26,343 nucleotides of DNA from SHLQ01 sp964494395. Its GTDB lineage: Bacteria; Actinomycetota; Acidimicrobiia; Acidimicrobiales; SHLQ01. The DNA is taken from positions 1-26,343 of the forward strand of contig CAZBTI010000039.1 of NCBI GenBank assembly GCA_964494395.1. Direction: 5' to 3'. Within the stretch, counting starts at the first letter, position 1. Every line of letters starts with the position of its first letter. Below are positions 7,579-16,400 of the stretch, in pieces. Both the position numbers and the translations under genes were made by a program. Under the pieces are notes generated by a model that was not told the DNA's origin, made no database searches, and worked only from the letters and a program-made list of their open reading frames with translations.

Positions 7579-10500
7579 TCAGTTGACCGGTGGGACCAAA
7601 ATGTTCTGCCGGGCGGTATCGCGACTGATGTCATCTCTGACGACGAGAAGGACTCCGAAAGTTCCACCCTCGTCGGGGTAGCGAATGACAGGGCGGTTCT
7701 CATCATCGTCGATGATCTCTTCCGCGCCGTCGAAGCGGAACGAGATCACCGCATCGGGCGGTGCCGTGGAGGTGTTGACGAACTGCACGACGCCGGGGCT
7801 GATGATCTGCCACGTAAACGAGGCATCGATTTCTGGGGGCGGTGGAGGAGGCGGCGGGTCGATTCCGGTGACAAGGAACTCGAGCGGGTCTCTGTCTTGC
7901 CCAGCTTCGTTGCTCGCGATCACTTGACCCGTATACGTGCCATCTCCGGGGACTTGGAAGATCGGAGACGACGTATCGCCACCGGACACGAGTTGAGCGC
8001 CATTCACACTCCATTGCCAACCGGTTGGGTCGCGATCGAATTCGGCGTCGAGGCGAACGAGATCACCGTCGATCGCTGCTACCCGAACACTGAGCACACG
8101 CGGCGGCCGAATCGGCTCGGGCTCAGGTTCGATACTGTCGATCCGGAACTGCACTGGATCTGTGTCTTGGCCAAACGCATTGGTGACCTGCACCTGGCCC
8201 GAATACGTTCCATTGCCGGGGACTCGGAAGATCGGCGAAGACGTATCGCCACCCGATACGAGCTCGACTCCATCGAAACCCCATCGCCAGCTGGTCGGAT
8301 CTCGGTCAAACTCGGCGTCGAGGCGCACGAGATCACCATCGACTGCCGCAATCCGCACGCTGAGCACGCGAGGTGCCTGACCTTGCTCTACAGCTGGCCC
8401 TTGAATAGTCGTGGTATCGGTGAGTCCAGCGTCGCTGGTTACCCGAAGCGTGACGTCTGGGGTGAGGCTGCGATCGAAGGTGAAGGTCGTCGTGGAACCG
8501 TTTGGAGTCGAGTTCGACACTGCGTCCTCGGCACTCCACTGAAAGCTGCTCGCTCGTTCGGAGCCGTTGCTCGCACATATGAGCTGATTGCCGTCGGCAC
8601 GACATGTCGCAACCGCTACTGGAGGTTCTGCGATGGTCACTCGTTGACCTGCGGGCCCAGCGGTGGCGACCTCGTTCGAGGTGGTCAGGGTGACGTTGAA
8701 AACGCCGCCATCGAAGTCATGGGTGGGGTTCTGCTGGTTGGAGGTCGAGCCATCGCCGAAGTTCCATTGCCACGCTGTGGCATTGCGAGATTGGTCGAAG
8801 AAGCGAACCGTGTCATCGTCGACCATCTCAAAGCGGAAGCTCGCGGTCGGCGGGTCGATGACCCGAATCTCTGTTCTGCTGGAAGAGCGGCCGCCTTCGT
8901 TCGTAACGGTCAATCGAACCGTGTAGGTACCTGCAGTGGGCCAACGACGGAACGGATCAGGATTGGTCGCCGTTCCAGAATTCTCGAAGTCCCAGAGCCA
9001 CTCTTCCGGATTGTTGGTGGACGTGTCTGTGAATCGGACATCGGAGCCGGTGGCTACAACGTTCGAATCCACGGTGAACGATGCGTCGGGCGGGTCGATG
9101 GGCTCGATCACCGTGATCGTGACTCCGCTGCGGTCCGCTCCTGCATCGTTGATTGCACGAAGCGTCACTCGATACGTGCCAGCTCTGTCCCACGAGTGAG
9201 TCGGATTTGCGGCGTTGGATGTTGTTCCATCGTCGAAGTTCCAAACCAGCTGATCAGGGTTGTTGATGGAGGTGTCGGAGAATCGGATCGACTCGCCAAC
9301 CAAGACCGAGGTATCGCTCTCGGTGAAGCTTGAAACTGGCTCGACAACGCGGGCCTCGACGGTGATGTCGGCAACGGTTCGGTCGGTCCCCTCGGAGTTC
9401 TCCACGGTGAGGATGATTCGATACTCGCCTGGCTCAGACCAGGAGTGACGTACCGACGTACCGGTTGCATTGTTCCCATCACCAAATCGCCAATCGATTC
9501 GGGTGGGGTCGTTCAACGACACGCTCTCGAGTGTGACGAACTGGCCGGTGACGACGACCTCGGGGATCGAGTCAATGGCTGCTACCGGGGGTTCGACACC
9601 GGCGACCACGTCGATGACCGTGTTACTCGTGGTCTCGCCTGCCTCGTTCGACGCGGTCAAGACAACCCGGAACCGACCTGCTTCTTCGAAGGTGTGCGTG
9701 ACCTCTTCGCCAACACCGGTTCGACCGTTCCCGAAGTCCCACTCGAGGAGATCGGCGTCGCCGACCGTACGGCTTTCGAACGTCACCGAATCGCCAACTT
9801 CGATCGTGTCGCTACTGAACTGGAAGTCTGCGTTTGGAGGCAAGATCACCGAGTCGGGAACGACCAAGATCGTCGTGCTTCGGGTCGAGGTGGCACCAGA
9901 GGCATTCGTGACCGTCAAGAGAACCTCGTATTCGCCCTCTTCACCCCACTCCTTTTCCACGGTCGGGGTATCTGCAGACGTGCCGTCGCCGAAGGTCCAC
10001 GACCAATTCACCGGGGCACCAACACTCGCGTCGGTCAAGCGGACTACCTGTCCAACCGGCACTTCGGCCGCCGAAATAGAGAAGTTGGCAGTGAGTCCCT
10101 CTTCGAGTTCAACCAACTCGAGGTCTTCTTCGCCTTCGTCCGGTACCTCAACGAGTTCTACTTCGGGAACTGTGTCGGGTACTGCTTCGGGTTCGACAGT
10201 GGAATCGAGTTCAGGTAATTCGTCGATCTCGCCTAAAACATCGACATTGTCACCTTCGACCTCACCGAGCTCTTCCAGATCGATTTGTTCGACTTCGGCC
10301 TGCTCTTCGATCTCCTCGAGTTCAACCGCGATACCGAATGCCTCAGGCTCAAACTCGGGTTCGGGTTCGGGTTCGGGGTTTAGCGCAATCTCATCGAGGG
10401 TCACCTCGCCCGTGTCGACCGTGCCGGTGCCATCTGCGGCTGTGTCGGATCCATCGTTGCGTGGTTCGAACACTGAGGCGCCGGAGTCCCCAATGAATCG

Positions 10501-11709
10501 CGGACCTGATTCATCCACGCCGCCGGGTGCGACCGAGATTCCGTCACCCTCGTCGATGATGTCTCCCGCTTCGCCGATCACGGCGGAGATCTTTGCGATG
10601 GGTTGAATCCGGTTGCTCTCAACGACCGCTGCGAACGGGCCCGAGCGGTCATTCGCCCAAACGGTCGATCCAATCACTTCAAGTTCGAACGGTCCGCCGA
10701 ACCCGAAGCCCATGTTGGCGATCGTCTGGCCTGAGTCGAGATCGATCGTCGTGATCCGTCCGTCTTCGAAGAATGGGAGGTAGAGAACATCGCCATACGC
10801 GACCGGAGTTCCGTACTCGCCGTCGGGGATCTCGACCTCAAGTTCACCACAGGTGCCAGAGGCGGTGCTGAAGGCCACCATCGATTGCTCAGGGTTGAGC
10901 GAGAACACGATCGATTCCTCGCCGGGAGACGTTCCTCCGTGAAGAGCACCGATCGCAGAGCTGCTCATGCAGATGGGCTCGCCGAGGACTCCCTCGGGCA
11001 GCACCTCCGACATCGATAGGCGAGCGGGGTCGAGAGCAAAGACCCGTTCACCGGCACGAACCAGTTCACGTCCGTCCTCTTCCTCGTCCGCGGGCTCATT
11101 GACCTCTGCGAACGGACTCGCACCATCTGATGCCACCCGGACAACCGCAGACCGCGCAGCGTCGAGCCCGAGGATGGTACCTGTGGGGTCCTGCACCAAC
11201 GCACCGATCGGCGATGCGAGCTCGATCGGCGTCTCAAATCCGGTGCTTGAGTCGACCTGAAGAATCTGGTCCTCGTCGATGACAAAGATGTCGTCCTCGA
11301 TACGAAGTTGGCCAAAGAGTTCTATATCTCGTTCTTCAGCCCCCTCGGTCAGTGAAAGCTCTGTGGTGTTTACAACCTCGAGTTCGGCGCCATCCACCAA
11401 CGAGAGGACACCGGTCGTGTTGTTGAACACCACCGCCCCATCGGCATGTGGAACCGCGACAAAGTCGTCTCCCGACTCAGCAACATCAATGCGGGTCGTT
11501 ACCTCGCCCGTCCGCGCGTTGATCTGGAGTAGCTCTCCGTCGATGCCGTGCTCAATCCATGCAGTTGGGTCACCCAAGGTGACCGCAGCCGCTGTCTGAT
11601 CCCCAGGGCGAAAGATCACTGCGAGGAGAAGCGCAGCGACGAGCATGAAAAAGAAGACGGCGAGCGCGCGACGTACGGGAAGGATGGTCAGACGCTCCAT
11701 ATCTACCAT
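7579..11709 (-). CDS. giant membrane-anchored protein with propeller-like head and PKD/Ig modules
   Basis: About 1376 residues from ATG 11709 (ATG 11700 is equally possible); the longer frame to 11856 runs into the divergent sirB1-like gene. A basic N-terminus and a hydrophobic helix (about 15-35) act as a signal anchor. Residues about 40-420 contain recurring short beta segments resembling a propeller (INARTGEVT, VDSSTGFE, IDLDSGQT). A very acidic Glu/Pro linker spans about 440-535, with an EPEPEPE core. Then come about seven PKD-type modules (about 536-1100) with the WxFGDG signature (WTFGDGTS, WRFGDGNN, WNFGDGST), two near-duplicate 90-residue Ig-like modules (about 1108-1287), a polyproline stretch and a final Ig-like module. 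PKD modules occur in surface and cell-adhesion proteins. No catalytic domain is visible, so a structural or adhesive role outside the membrane is the likely inference. Confidence 0.88.
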   Translation of the reverse strand: MVDMERLTILPVRRALAVFFFMLVAALLLAVIFRPGDQTAAAVTLGDPTAWIEHGIDGELLQINARTGEVTTRIDVAESGDDFVAVPHADGAVVFNNTTGVLSLVDGAELEVVNTTELSLTEGAEERDIELFGQLRIEDDIFVIDEDQILQVDSSTGFETPIELASPIGALVQDPTGTILGLDAARSAVVRVASDGASPFAEVNEPADEEEDGRELVRAGERVFALDPARLSMSEVLPEGVLGEPICMSSSAIGALHGGTSPGEESIVFSLNPEQSMVAFSTASGTCGELEVEIPDGEYGTPVAYGDVLYLPFFEDGRITTIDLDSGQTIANMGFGFGGPFELEVIGSTVWANDRSGPFAAVVESNRIQPIAKISAVIGEAGDIIDEGDGISVAPGGVDESGPRFIGDSGASVFEPRNDGSDTAADGTGTVDTGEVTLDEIALNPEPEPEPEFEPEAFGIAVELEEIEEQAEVEQIDLEELGEVEGDNVDVLGEIDELPELDSTVEPEAVPDTVPEVELVEVPDEGEEDLELVELEEGLTANFSISAAEVPVGQVVRLTDASVGAPVNWSWTFGDGTSADTPTVEKEWGEEGEYEVLLTVTNASGATSTRSTTILVVPDSVILPPNADFQFSSDTIEVGDSVTFESRTVGDADLLEWDFGNGRTGVGEEVTHTFEEAGRFRVVLTASNEAGETTSNTVIDVVAGVEPPVAAIDSIPEVVVTGQFVTLESVSLNDPTRIDWRFGDGNNATGTSVRHSWSEPGEYRIILTVENSEGTDRTVADITVEARVVEPVSSFTESDTSVLVGESIRFSDTSINNPDQLVWNFDDGTTSNAANPTHSWDRAGTYRVTLRAINDAGADRSGVTITVIEPIDPPDASFTVDSNVVATGSDVRFTDTSTNNPEEWLWDFENSGTATNPDPFRRWPTAGTYTVRLTVTNEGGRSSSRTEIRVIDPPTASFRFEMVDDDTVRFFDQSRNATAWQWNFGDGSTSNQQNPTHDFDGGVFNVTLTTSNEVATAGPAGQRVTIAEPPVAVATCRADGNQLICASNGSERASSFQWSAEDAVSNSTPNGSTTTFTFDRSLTPDVTLRVTSDAGLTDTTTIQGPAVEQGQAPRVLSVRIAAVDGDLVRLDAEFDRDPTSWRWGFDGVELVSGGDTSSPIFRVPGNGTYSGQVQVTNAFGQDTDPVQFRIDSIEPEPEPIRPPRVLSVRVAAIDGDLVRLDAEFDRDPTGWQWSVNGAQLVSGGDTSSPIFQVPGDGTYTGQVIASNEAGQDRDPLEFLVTGIDPPPPPPPPEIDASFTWQIISPGVVQFVNTSTAPPDAVISFRFDGAEEIIDDDENRPVIRYPDEGGTFGVLLVVRDDISRDTARQNILVPPVN
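7834..8373 (-). repeat. tandem 270-bp coding duplication inside the PKD protein
   Basis: Two adjacent 270-bp units, 8104-8373 and 7834-8103, encode 90-residue modules that both begin PRVLSVR and share GDLVRLDAEFDRDPT and LVSGGDTSSPIF. By eye about 57 of the first 81 residues are identical. The periodicity is also plain at DNA level: TCGGCGTCGAGGCG starts at 8312 and 8042. The two units end in different linkers, EPEPEPIRP versus polyproline. Confidence 0.85.
10340..10385 (-). repeat. hexamer repeat encoding Glu-Pro linker
   Basis: On the plus strand GGTTCG is repeated head to tail, giving the Glu-Pro run of the acidic linker in the PKD protein. Simple repeats of this kind can change length by slippage without shifting the frame. 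Confidence 0.6.
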
Positions 11710-11834
11710 TGCAACAGATAGTGCGGGTGCAGTGCAAAATAGCGACGTTGAGCGTTTTTTAGTCCTCGCATCCTTCCAAGTGACCACAAATAGCTTGCAA
11801 AGAGGCATCGGGGGCATGGGGAGGCCACCCCAAG
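11710..11834. other. divergent intergenic region
   Basis: This holds the promoters for the PKD protein (minus) and the SirB1-family gene (plus). A T6 run lies near 11754-11759 and a strong GGGGAGG ribosome binding site at 11818-11824. No convincing promoter hexamers were found. Confidence 0.35.
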
Positions 11835-12689
11835 ATGGCCTTTCGCATGCGAGCACGAACCTCCGTGCACACTTCGCCCCACTACTGTGCGTCTATGGCA
11901 GATGGCCGCTCAGCCGAACTCATCACGCTTCTTTCCTCGGAGTCTCCTGCGGTCGAAGATGGCCTCCTTCTCCTCAGTCAGGCGCTCCAGACACCAGACC
12001 CTGGCGACGACCCATCCCACAAGTCCGCGGAGATCGTCCTCGGCGGGCAACGCATTCTCGACGAACTTGCCGCCGCCACGGAATCTTCGGGCTCGTCAAC
12101 ACCCGATATCGACATGATCGTGAACGGCATCTTCGTCGATGCTGGCTTCACCGGCGATGTGGAGAACTACCACGCAGAAGACAACTCGTTCCTGGATCGA
12201 GTGCTCGAACGACGGATTGGCATGCCGATCACGCTGAGCGCCGTCGCCGTCGCCGTCGGCAGGAGGCTCGGCCTGGACCTGGAACTCATCGGCCTACCTG
12301 GCCACGTGGTCGTTGGGGTGCCCGGTGATTCAAATGTGTTCATCGATGCTTACGGCGGCGCCGTCGTGGACCGAGTCGCATTGCAGCATCGACTCGCTTC
12401 GATCTTTGGTCGAGACATCGAAATACGCGATAGCTCGTTAACACCAATGAGCACGACCGCAGTAGTCACACGAGTCTCCAACAACCTGATGCGAACGTGG
12501 GCCGACAAACCGGACAAATTCGATCGACTACTCGACCTTCGCGTCCAACTCCCGGTCGCGCAGGGCGAACAACAAATGCTCATAGAGATCGCCGAAGCAA
12601 GAGCACGCTTCGACCTCGCAGCAAGGCTCAAAGAACAAGCCGACCCAAACGACCCCGACATAAACGCCCTATGGGGCCGCTTGAACTGA
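11835..12689 (+). CDS. SirB1-family transglutaminase-like/TPR protein
   Basis: 284 residues if started at ATG 11835, which has GGGGAGG ten bases upstream. ATG 11895 (MADGRSAEL) fits the usual family N-terminus better but lacks a ribosome binding site. The central core contains the family hallmarks: NSFLDRVLERRIGMPITLS followed by GRRLGLDLELIGLPGHVVVG, then a helical C-terminal part with TPR-like character (about 200-284). The SirB1 domain resembles transglutaminase folds. Here Cys and His are not in an obvious catalytic triad apart from the LPGHVVV histidine. The biochemical role is unknown in the family, although SirB1-type proteins are widespread. It appears monocistronic and is followed by a large palindrome and an assembly gap. 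Confidence 0.85.
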   Translation: MAFRMRARTSVHTSPHYCASMADGRSAELITLLSSESPAVEDGLLLLSQALQTPDPGDDPSHKSAEIVLGGQRILDELAAATESSGSSTPDIDMIVNGIFVDAGFTGDVENYHAEDNSFLDRVLERRIGMPITLSAVAVAVGRRLGLDLELIGLPGHVVVGVPGDSNVFIDAYGGAVVDRVALQHRLASIFGRDIEIRDSSLTPMSTTAVVTRVSNNLMRTWADKPDKFDRLLDLRVQLPVAQGEQQMLIEIAEARARFDLAARLKEQADPNDPDINALWGRLN

Positions 12690-12736
12690 TTCCTCATCCG
12701 CCAGCGACTTCGTCGCAATTTTGGCGGATTCGGAAT
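12689..12736. repeat. 48-nt nested palindrome downstream of the SirB1-family gene
   Basis: ATTCC (12689-12693) pairs with GGAAT (12732-12736). Inside, ATCCGCCA (12696-12703) pairs with TGGCGGAT (12722-12729). At the centre GCGAC and GTCGC (12704-12716) form a hairpin with a TTC loop. The two outer stems are separated by symmetrical TC/TC mismatches. It begins at the last base of the stop codon. It could act as a terminator, but the size and symmetry also suit a REP-like repeat or an element end, and it lies 64 bp from an assembly gap. Confidence 0.6.
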
Positions 12737-12800
12737 GCAGTTCCCGTCGTCCCCTCCGGGGGCCGTTCCAGAGCCACGGAGGTTGGTGCGCCAGAGGCGG

Positions 12801-12900
12801 NNNNNNNNNNNNNNNNNNNNNNNNNNNNNNNNNNNNNNNNNNNNNNNNNNNNNNNNNNNNNNNNNNNNNNNNNNNNNNNNNNNNNNNNNNNNNNNNNNNN
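12801..12900. other. assembly gap (100 N, true size unknown)
   Basis: Exactly 100 N, a placeholder length. No shared end sequence longer than about two bases could be found between the flanks, so sequence is probably missing here, including the start of the flavin reductase gene. The left flank (12737-12800) contains no recognised gene. Confidence 0.95.
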
Positions 12901-13434
12901 GGCCAGATGATGAAGGGTGTGCAGGTCGTTGCCTCTACCCATGATGGCCTTACTCGGGGGTACTGCTCGCACTGGGTCATGCAGGTTTCGTTCGAGGAAC
13001 CAATCATGTTGTGCTCGATCTCGCCAAAGCATGACACCCATGCCCTTATCGAGGCCTCCGGGTGGTTCACGGTGTCGAACCTTGCGGGCGATCAGGTCGA
13101 TGTTGGTCAGTACTTCTCTTACCCGGGTCGCAAGTTTCAATACATCGCACCCGAGTATCTGACCGAGGTCGATGGCTTGCCCGTCATCGAGAACTGCATC
13201 TCGTGGCTCAAGTGCGATGTTCTGGAGAAGCTCGATACCGACCTTGACCACGATCTCTTCCTCGCTCGGGTCAGCCAGTTCGGTGAGGGCCGGCTGGGCG
13301 AAGACCCTCTGTTGTATTCGTCTCGGCACGGTTGGCGAGTCGCTGGCGGAAAGGCCAGAGAGCCGGGCCGGAGCATTCGCGATGAGCTTCTCGCTCGCCT
13401 CGAAGCCGAGGGAACAGCAGAAGAAGCCGAGTAG
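12901..13434 (+). CDS. flavin reductase-like (FMN-binding split-barrel) protein, 5' truncated
   Basis: 177 residues are present after the gap. They match the flavin reductase-like domain: KGVQVVASTHDGLTRGYCS, then WVMQVSFEEPIMLCSISPKH, then the FTVSNLAGDQ strand. Members bind FMN/FAD and either supply reduced flavin to monooxygenases or act as flavin or diiron reductases. Family members usually have some 10-20 residues before the first strand. ATG codons at 12907/12910 sit too close to the domain start to be convincing, so the real start is most likely lost in the N gap. The C-terminal part (about 95-177) is a charged extension. No partner monooxygenase is visible. It converges on lhr with 22 bp between stop codons. 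Confidence 0.82.
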   Translation, partial: GQMMKGVQVVASTHDGLTRGYCSHWVMQVSFEEPIMLCSISPKHDTHALIEASGWFTVSNLAGDQVDVGQYFSYPGRKFQYIAPEYLTEVDGLPVIENCISWLKCDVLEKLDTDLDHDLFLARVSQFGEGRLGEDPLLYSSRHGWRVAGGKAREPGRSIRDELLARLEAEGTAEEAE

Positions 13435-13456
13435 CGCAGCTGATTTGGAACAGTCG

Positions 13457-16400
13457 TCAGCGGCGGTCAGGGGTCCAAGTGAGACCCTTATATGCCTTTA
13501 CGAAGCCGTGCTGGGTGAGCACTTCGGCCAAGGGTGAATCGCTCGATGGTTCGCCATCGATCTTGGCGATTTCCACGGACCGCACATGACCAGCTCGAGC
13601 AATGTCCTTCAACGCGTCTACCCACAGCGTGTGTTCGTGGGCGGCGGGAAAGCCAACCATCGTCTTTGCACCGCGATCGACGTACACGCACGCTTCGCCG
13701 TTGACGATGATGACGTGCGCCCCGGCAGCTCGTGCGGGTCGACCTGAGGATTCTGGCCAAGGCAGTGAAGCGCCAAAGGGTTGGGCCGTATCTGTCGCTG
13801 CGAGCAAGATGATGGAGTCTTCTTCGAAATCAGTCGCTGCAGATGTTCGCAAACGGTCGACGGCTCCGGGGAGGGCGAACTGCGCGGCGCCGAGGCCCTC
13901 GACGAAGTAGCCACGTCGAAGGTCGCCTCGCTCCTCAAGCGCCTTGAGCACGGGGTACACGCCTGCGAATCCACCGGTGATGCCCTCGCCGAGAGCAGCC
14001 TCGCGGGTCAGCACTCCGTAGCGTTCGACGAGTTGTAGCGCCTGTGCGGTCGCTCGCTGAGTGGCCGGCATCGATGGTGACAGCACCGTCGAGACGAGCG
14101 ACCAACGGCCCGCGGCCTGCGGTGGGCCAGCGGCCTGCAGCTGTCCAACCCTCGGGCGACGGCGACGCTGTTTCGCTCCAGCCGATTTCTTCGCTCCAAG
14201 AAACGCACGCACCGGAGTGAGCGAATCGTTGGTGACCTCGCCTGCCCACACCAGGTCCCAGAGGGCTGCGAGCACTGCCTTATCGCCGTATTGCAAGCCG
14301 AGTTGTTGGGCTGCTCCAACGAGGTCGTACCAAAACGATGCGCCGTTGGCTGCGAGATGCGAACGCAGTGCATCGTGCAACGGTTCATCTGGCGGATCAT
14401 CGACCGGAGAGATGAGCAGCCCCGCTTGGTCTCGGAACGCCAAACGGATTCTGCCGTCCTTTGAGCCAATGGCCCCGGCCCCAACCCACACGACCTCGCC
14501 CGAGGTCATGAGCGCGTCGAGGTCGCTCTGGCGATAGCTGGCCATGCGCGCTGGGAGCACCGAGCGTTCGAGTACCGATGCCGGAACCGCTGCACCCTGA
14601 AGGACGGTGATGACGTCGGCCAAACCGTCGGGTCCGCGGCGTGGGATACCAACCCCCTGCCAAAGCGGTAAGAACCGCGCGAGCGTGTTCTTCTCGACCG
14701 GGGCGACCTCGGCTCGAAGGGCAGCGAGCGAACGGCGGCGGAGTTGTCGAAGCACGCCATCGTCGACCCATTCGCGTGTCGTTCCGTCTGGGCGGAACTC
14801 TCCTCGAAGCAACTTGCCGGTCACGGCAAGCGCTTCAAGCGCCGCATCTGCCCGCTCGACCGAGATCGCAAACCGAGAGGCGAACTGCTCGGTTACGAAG
14901 GGTCCGTGTGTCCGAGCGAAGCGCATCGCGAAGTCCGAAAGCGGGTCGTCGACACTGTCGGTGTACGCGGCGGGAAGTCCGATCGGCAGCGACACACCAA
15001 ATGCATCGCGCAACCGCCCAGCATCCTCCGATGCAGCGAAACGGCGGTCGTTTCCGATGCCCACTTCGATGACTCGCAGGTCGGCCATGAGCTGGTTGAG
15101 TACAGCGTCGACGTCCTCGGTGCAACGGGCATCGATCTCGAGCCGATCGAGTGGCCCGAGGATGCGGAAAAGGTCGTGGAGTTCGTCACCGTCGCGGGCC
15201 CGCCGACCATCGACGAGGCGTTGTAGTTCGAGTTCGAGGTCGGCGAGCACACCGGGGTCGAGTAACTCGCGAAGCTCCTCGGCGCCGAGGAGGTCTCGAA
15301 GCAGGTCTCGGTCGAGAGAGAGTGCAGCGGCACGCCGCTCGGCGAGTGGAGCGTCTCCCTCGTACATGTAGACAGCAATCCACCCAAACAAGAGGGACTG
15401 GGCAAAGGGCGATGCCTTGGATGTCTCGACGGGGACCATCCGGATCGATCGGTCGGTCAGGCCTTGCAGGACCGTCCGCAGCGCTGGCACGTCGAAGACA
15501 TCGTTCAGGCACTCGCGGGTTGCTTCCAGCAGGATCGGGAAGCTCGGATACTTCGCCGCGACTCGCAGGAGATCGGCCGAGCGCTGGCGTTGCTGCCACA
15601 ACGGCGTCCGTTGGTCGGGGCGGCGGCGTGGCAGGAGCAGCGAACGTCCGGCACATTCGCGGAACCGGCTAGCGAACAGGGCACTGCCCGGAAGTTCAGC
15701 GACGACCCGTTCGTCGATCTCGTTGGGATCGATTGCGAGGTCGACGAGTTCGACCTCTTCGGCCGATTCGGGCAGACGGATCACGATGCCGTCGTCGGCC
15801 CACATCATCTCGACGTCCATCCCCCACCGTTCGGACAGCTGCGCTCGAAGCGCCATGCCCCATGGGGCGTGCACCTGGGCGCCGAACGGCGACAGGATGC
15901 ATACGCGCCAGTCGCCGATCTCGTCACGGAAGCGCTCGACCACGATGGTTTGGTCGTCGGGAACGACGCCGGTGGCTTCGCGCTGATCGAAGATGAAGTT
16001 CAACACGTTCGCTGCGGCGAGTTCGTCGAGTCCGTGCCGTTCGACCAACCGACTCTGTGCCGCTTCGCTATCCACGCCTTGGATCTCGCGAACGAATGCA
16101 CCTAGCGCTTGACCGAGTTCGATCGGCCTACCAGGTCCGTCGCCGTGCCAGAACGGCATCTTTCCGGGCTGCCCGGGTGCAGGGGTCACGACAACACGTT
16201 CGAAGGTGATGTCTTCGATGCGCCACGTCGATGCGCCGAGCAGGAAGGTCTCGCCTGGCCGCGACTCGTAGACCATCTCTTCGTCGAGTTCGCCCACTCG
16301 GGTTCCATCGGGCAGGAACACGCCGTAGAGGCCCCGATCGGGGATGGTGCCAGCGTTGGTGACCGCTAAGCGCTGGGCGCCCTTTCGACTCCGGATTGTT

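Noticed and set aside
7426..9333. Long plus-strand open frame of 635 codons opposite the PKD protein
   Set aside because: It is antisense to a protein with clear repeated PKD modules; its translation has no domain pattern and is rich in Arg/Gly/Val as expected from the reverse frame of GAC/GTC/TCG-rich codons.
10340..10385. Hexamer repeat considered as a CRISPR or regulatory array
   Set aside because: It is an in-frame Glu-Pro simple repeat inside a protein linker with no spacers.
9445..10606. Overlapping plus-strand frames opposite the PKD modules and acidic linker
   Set aside because: Low-complexity Ser/Thr and Arg-rich translations mirror the acidic linker on the true strand; no start signal or domain.
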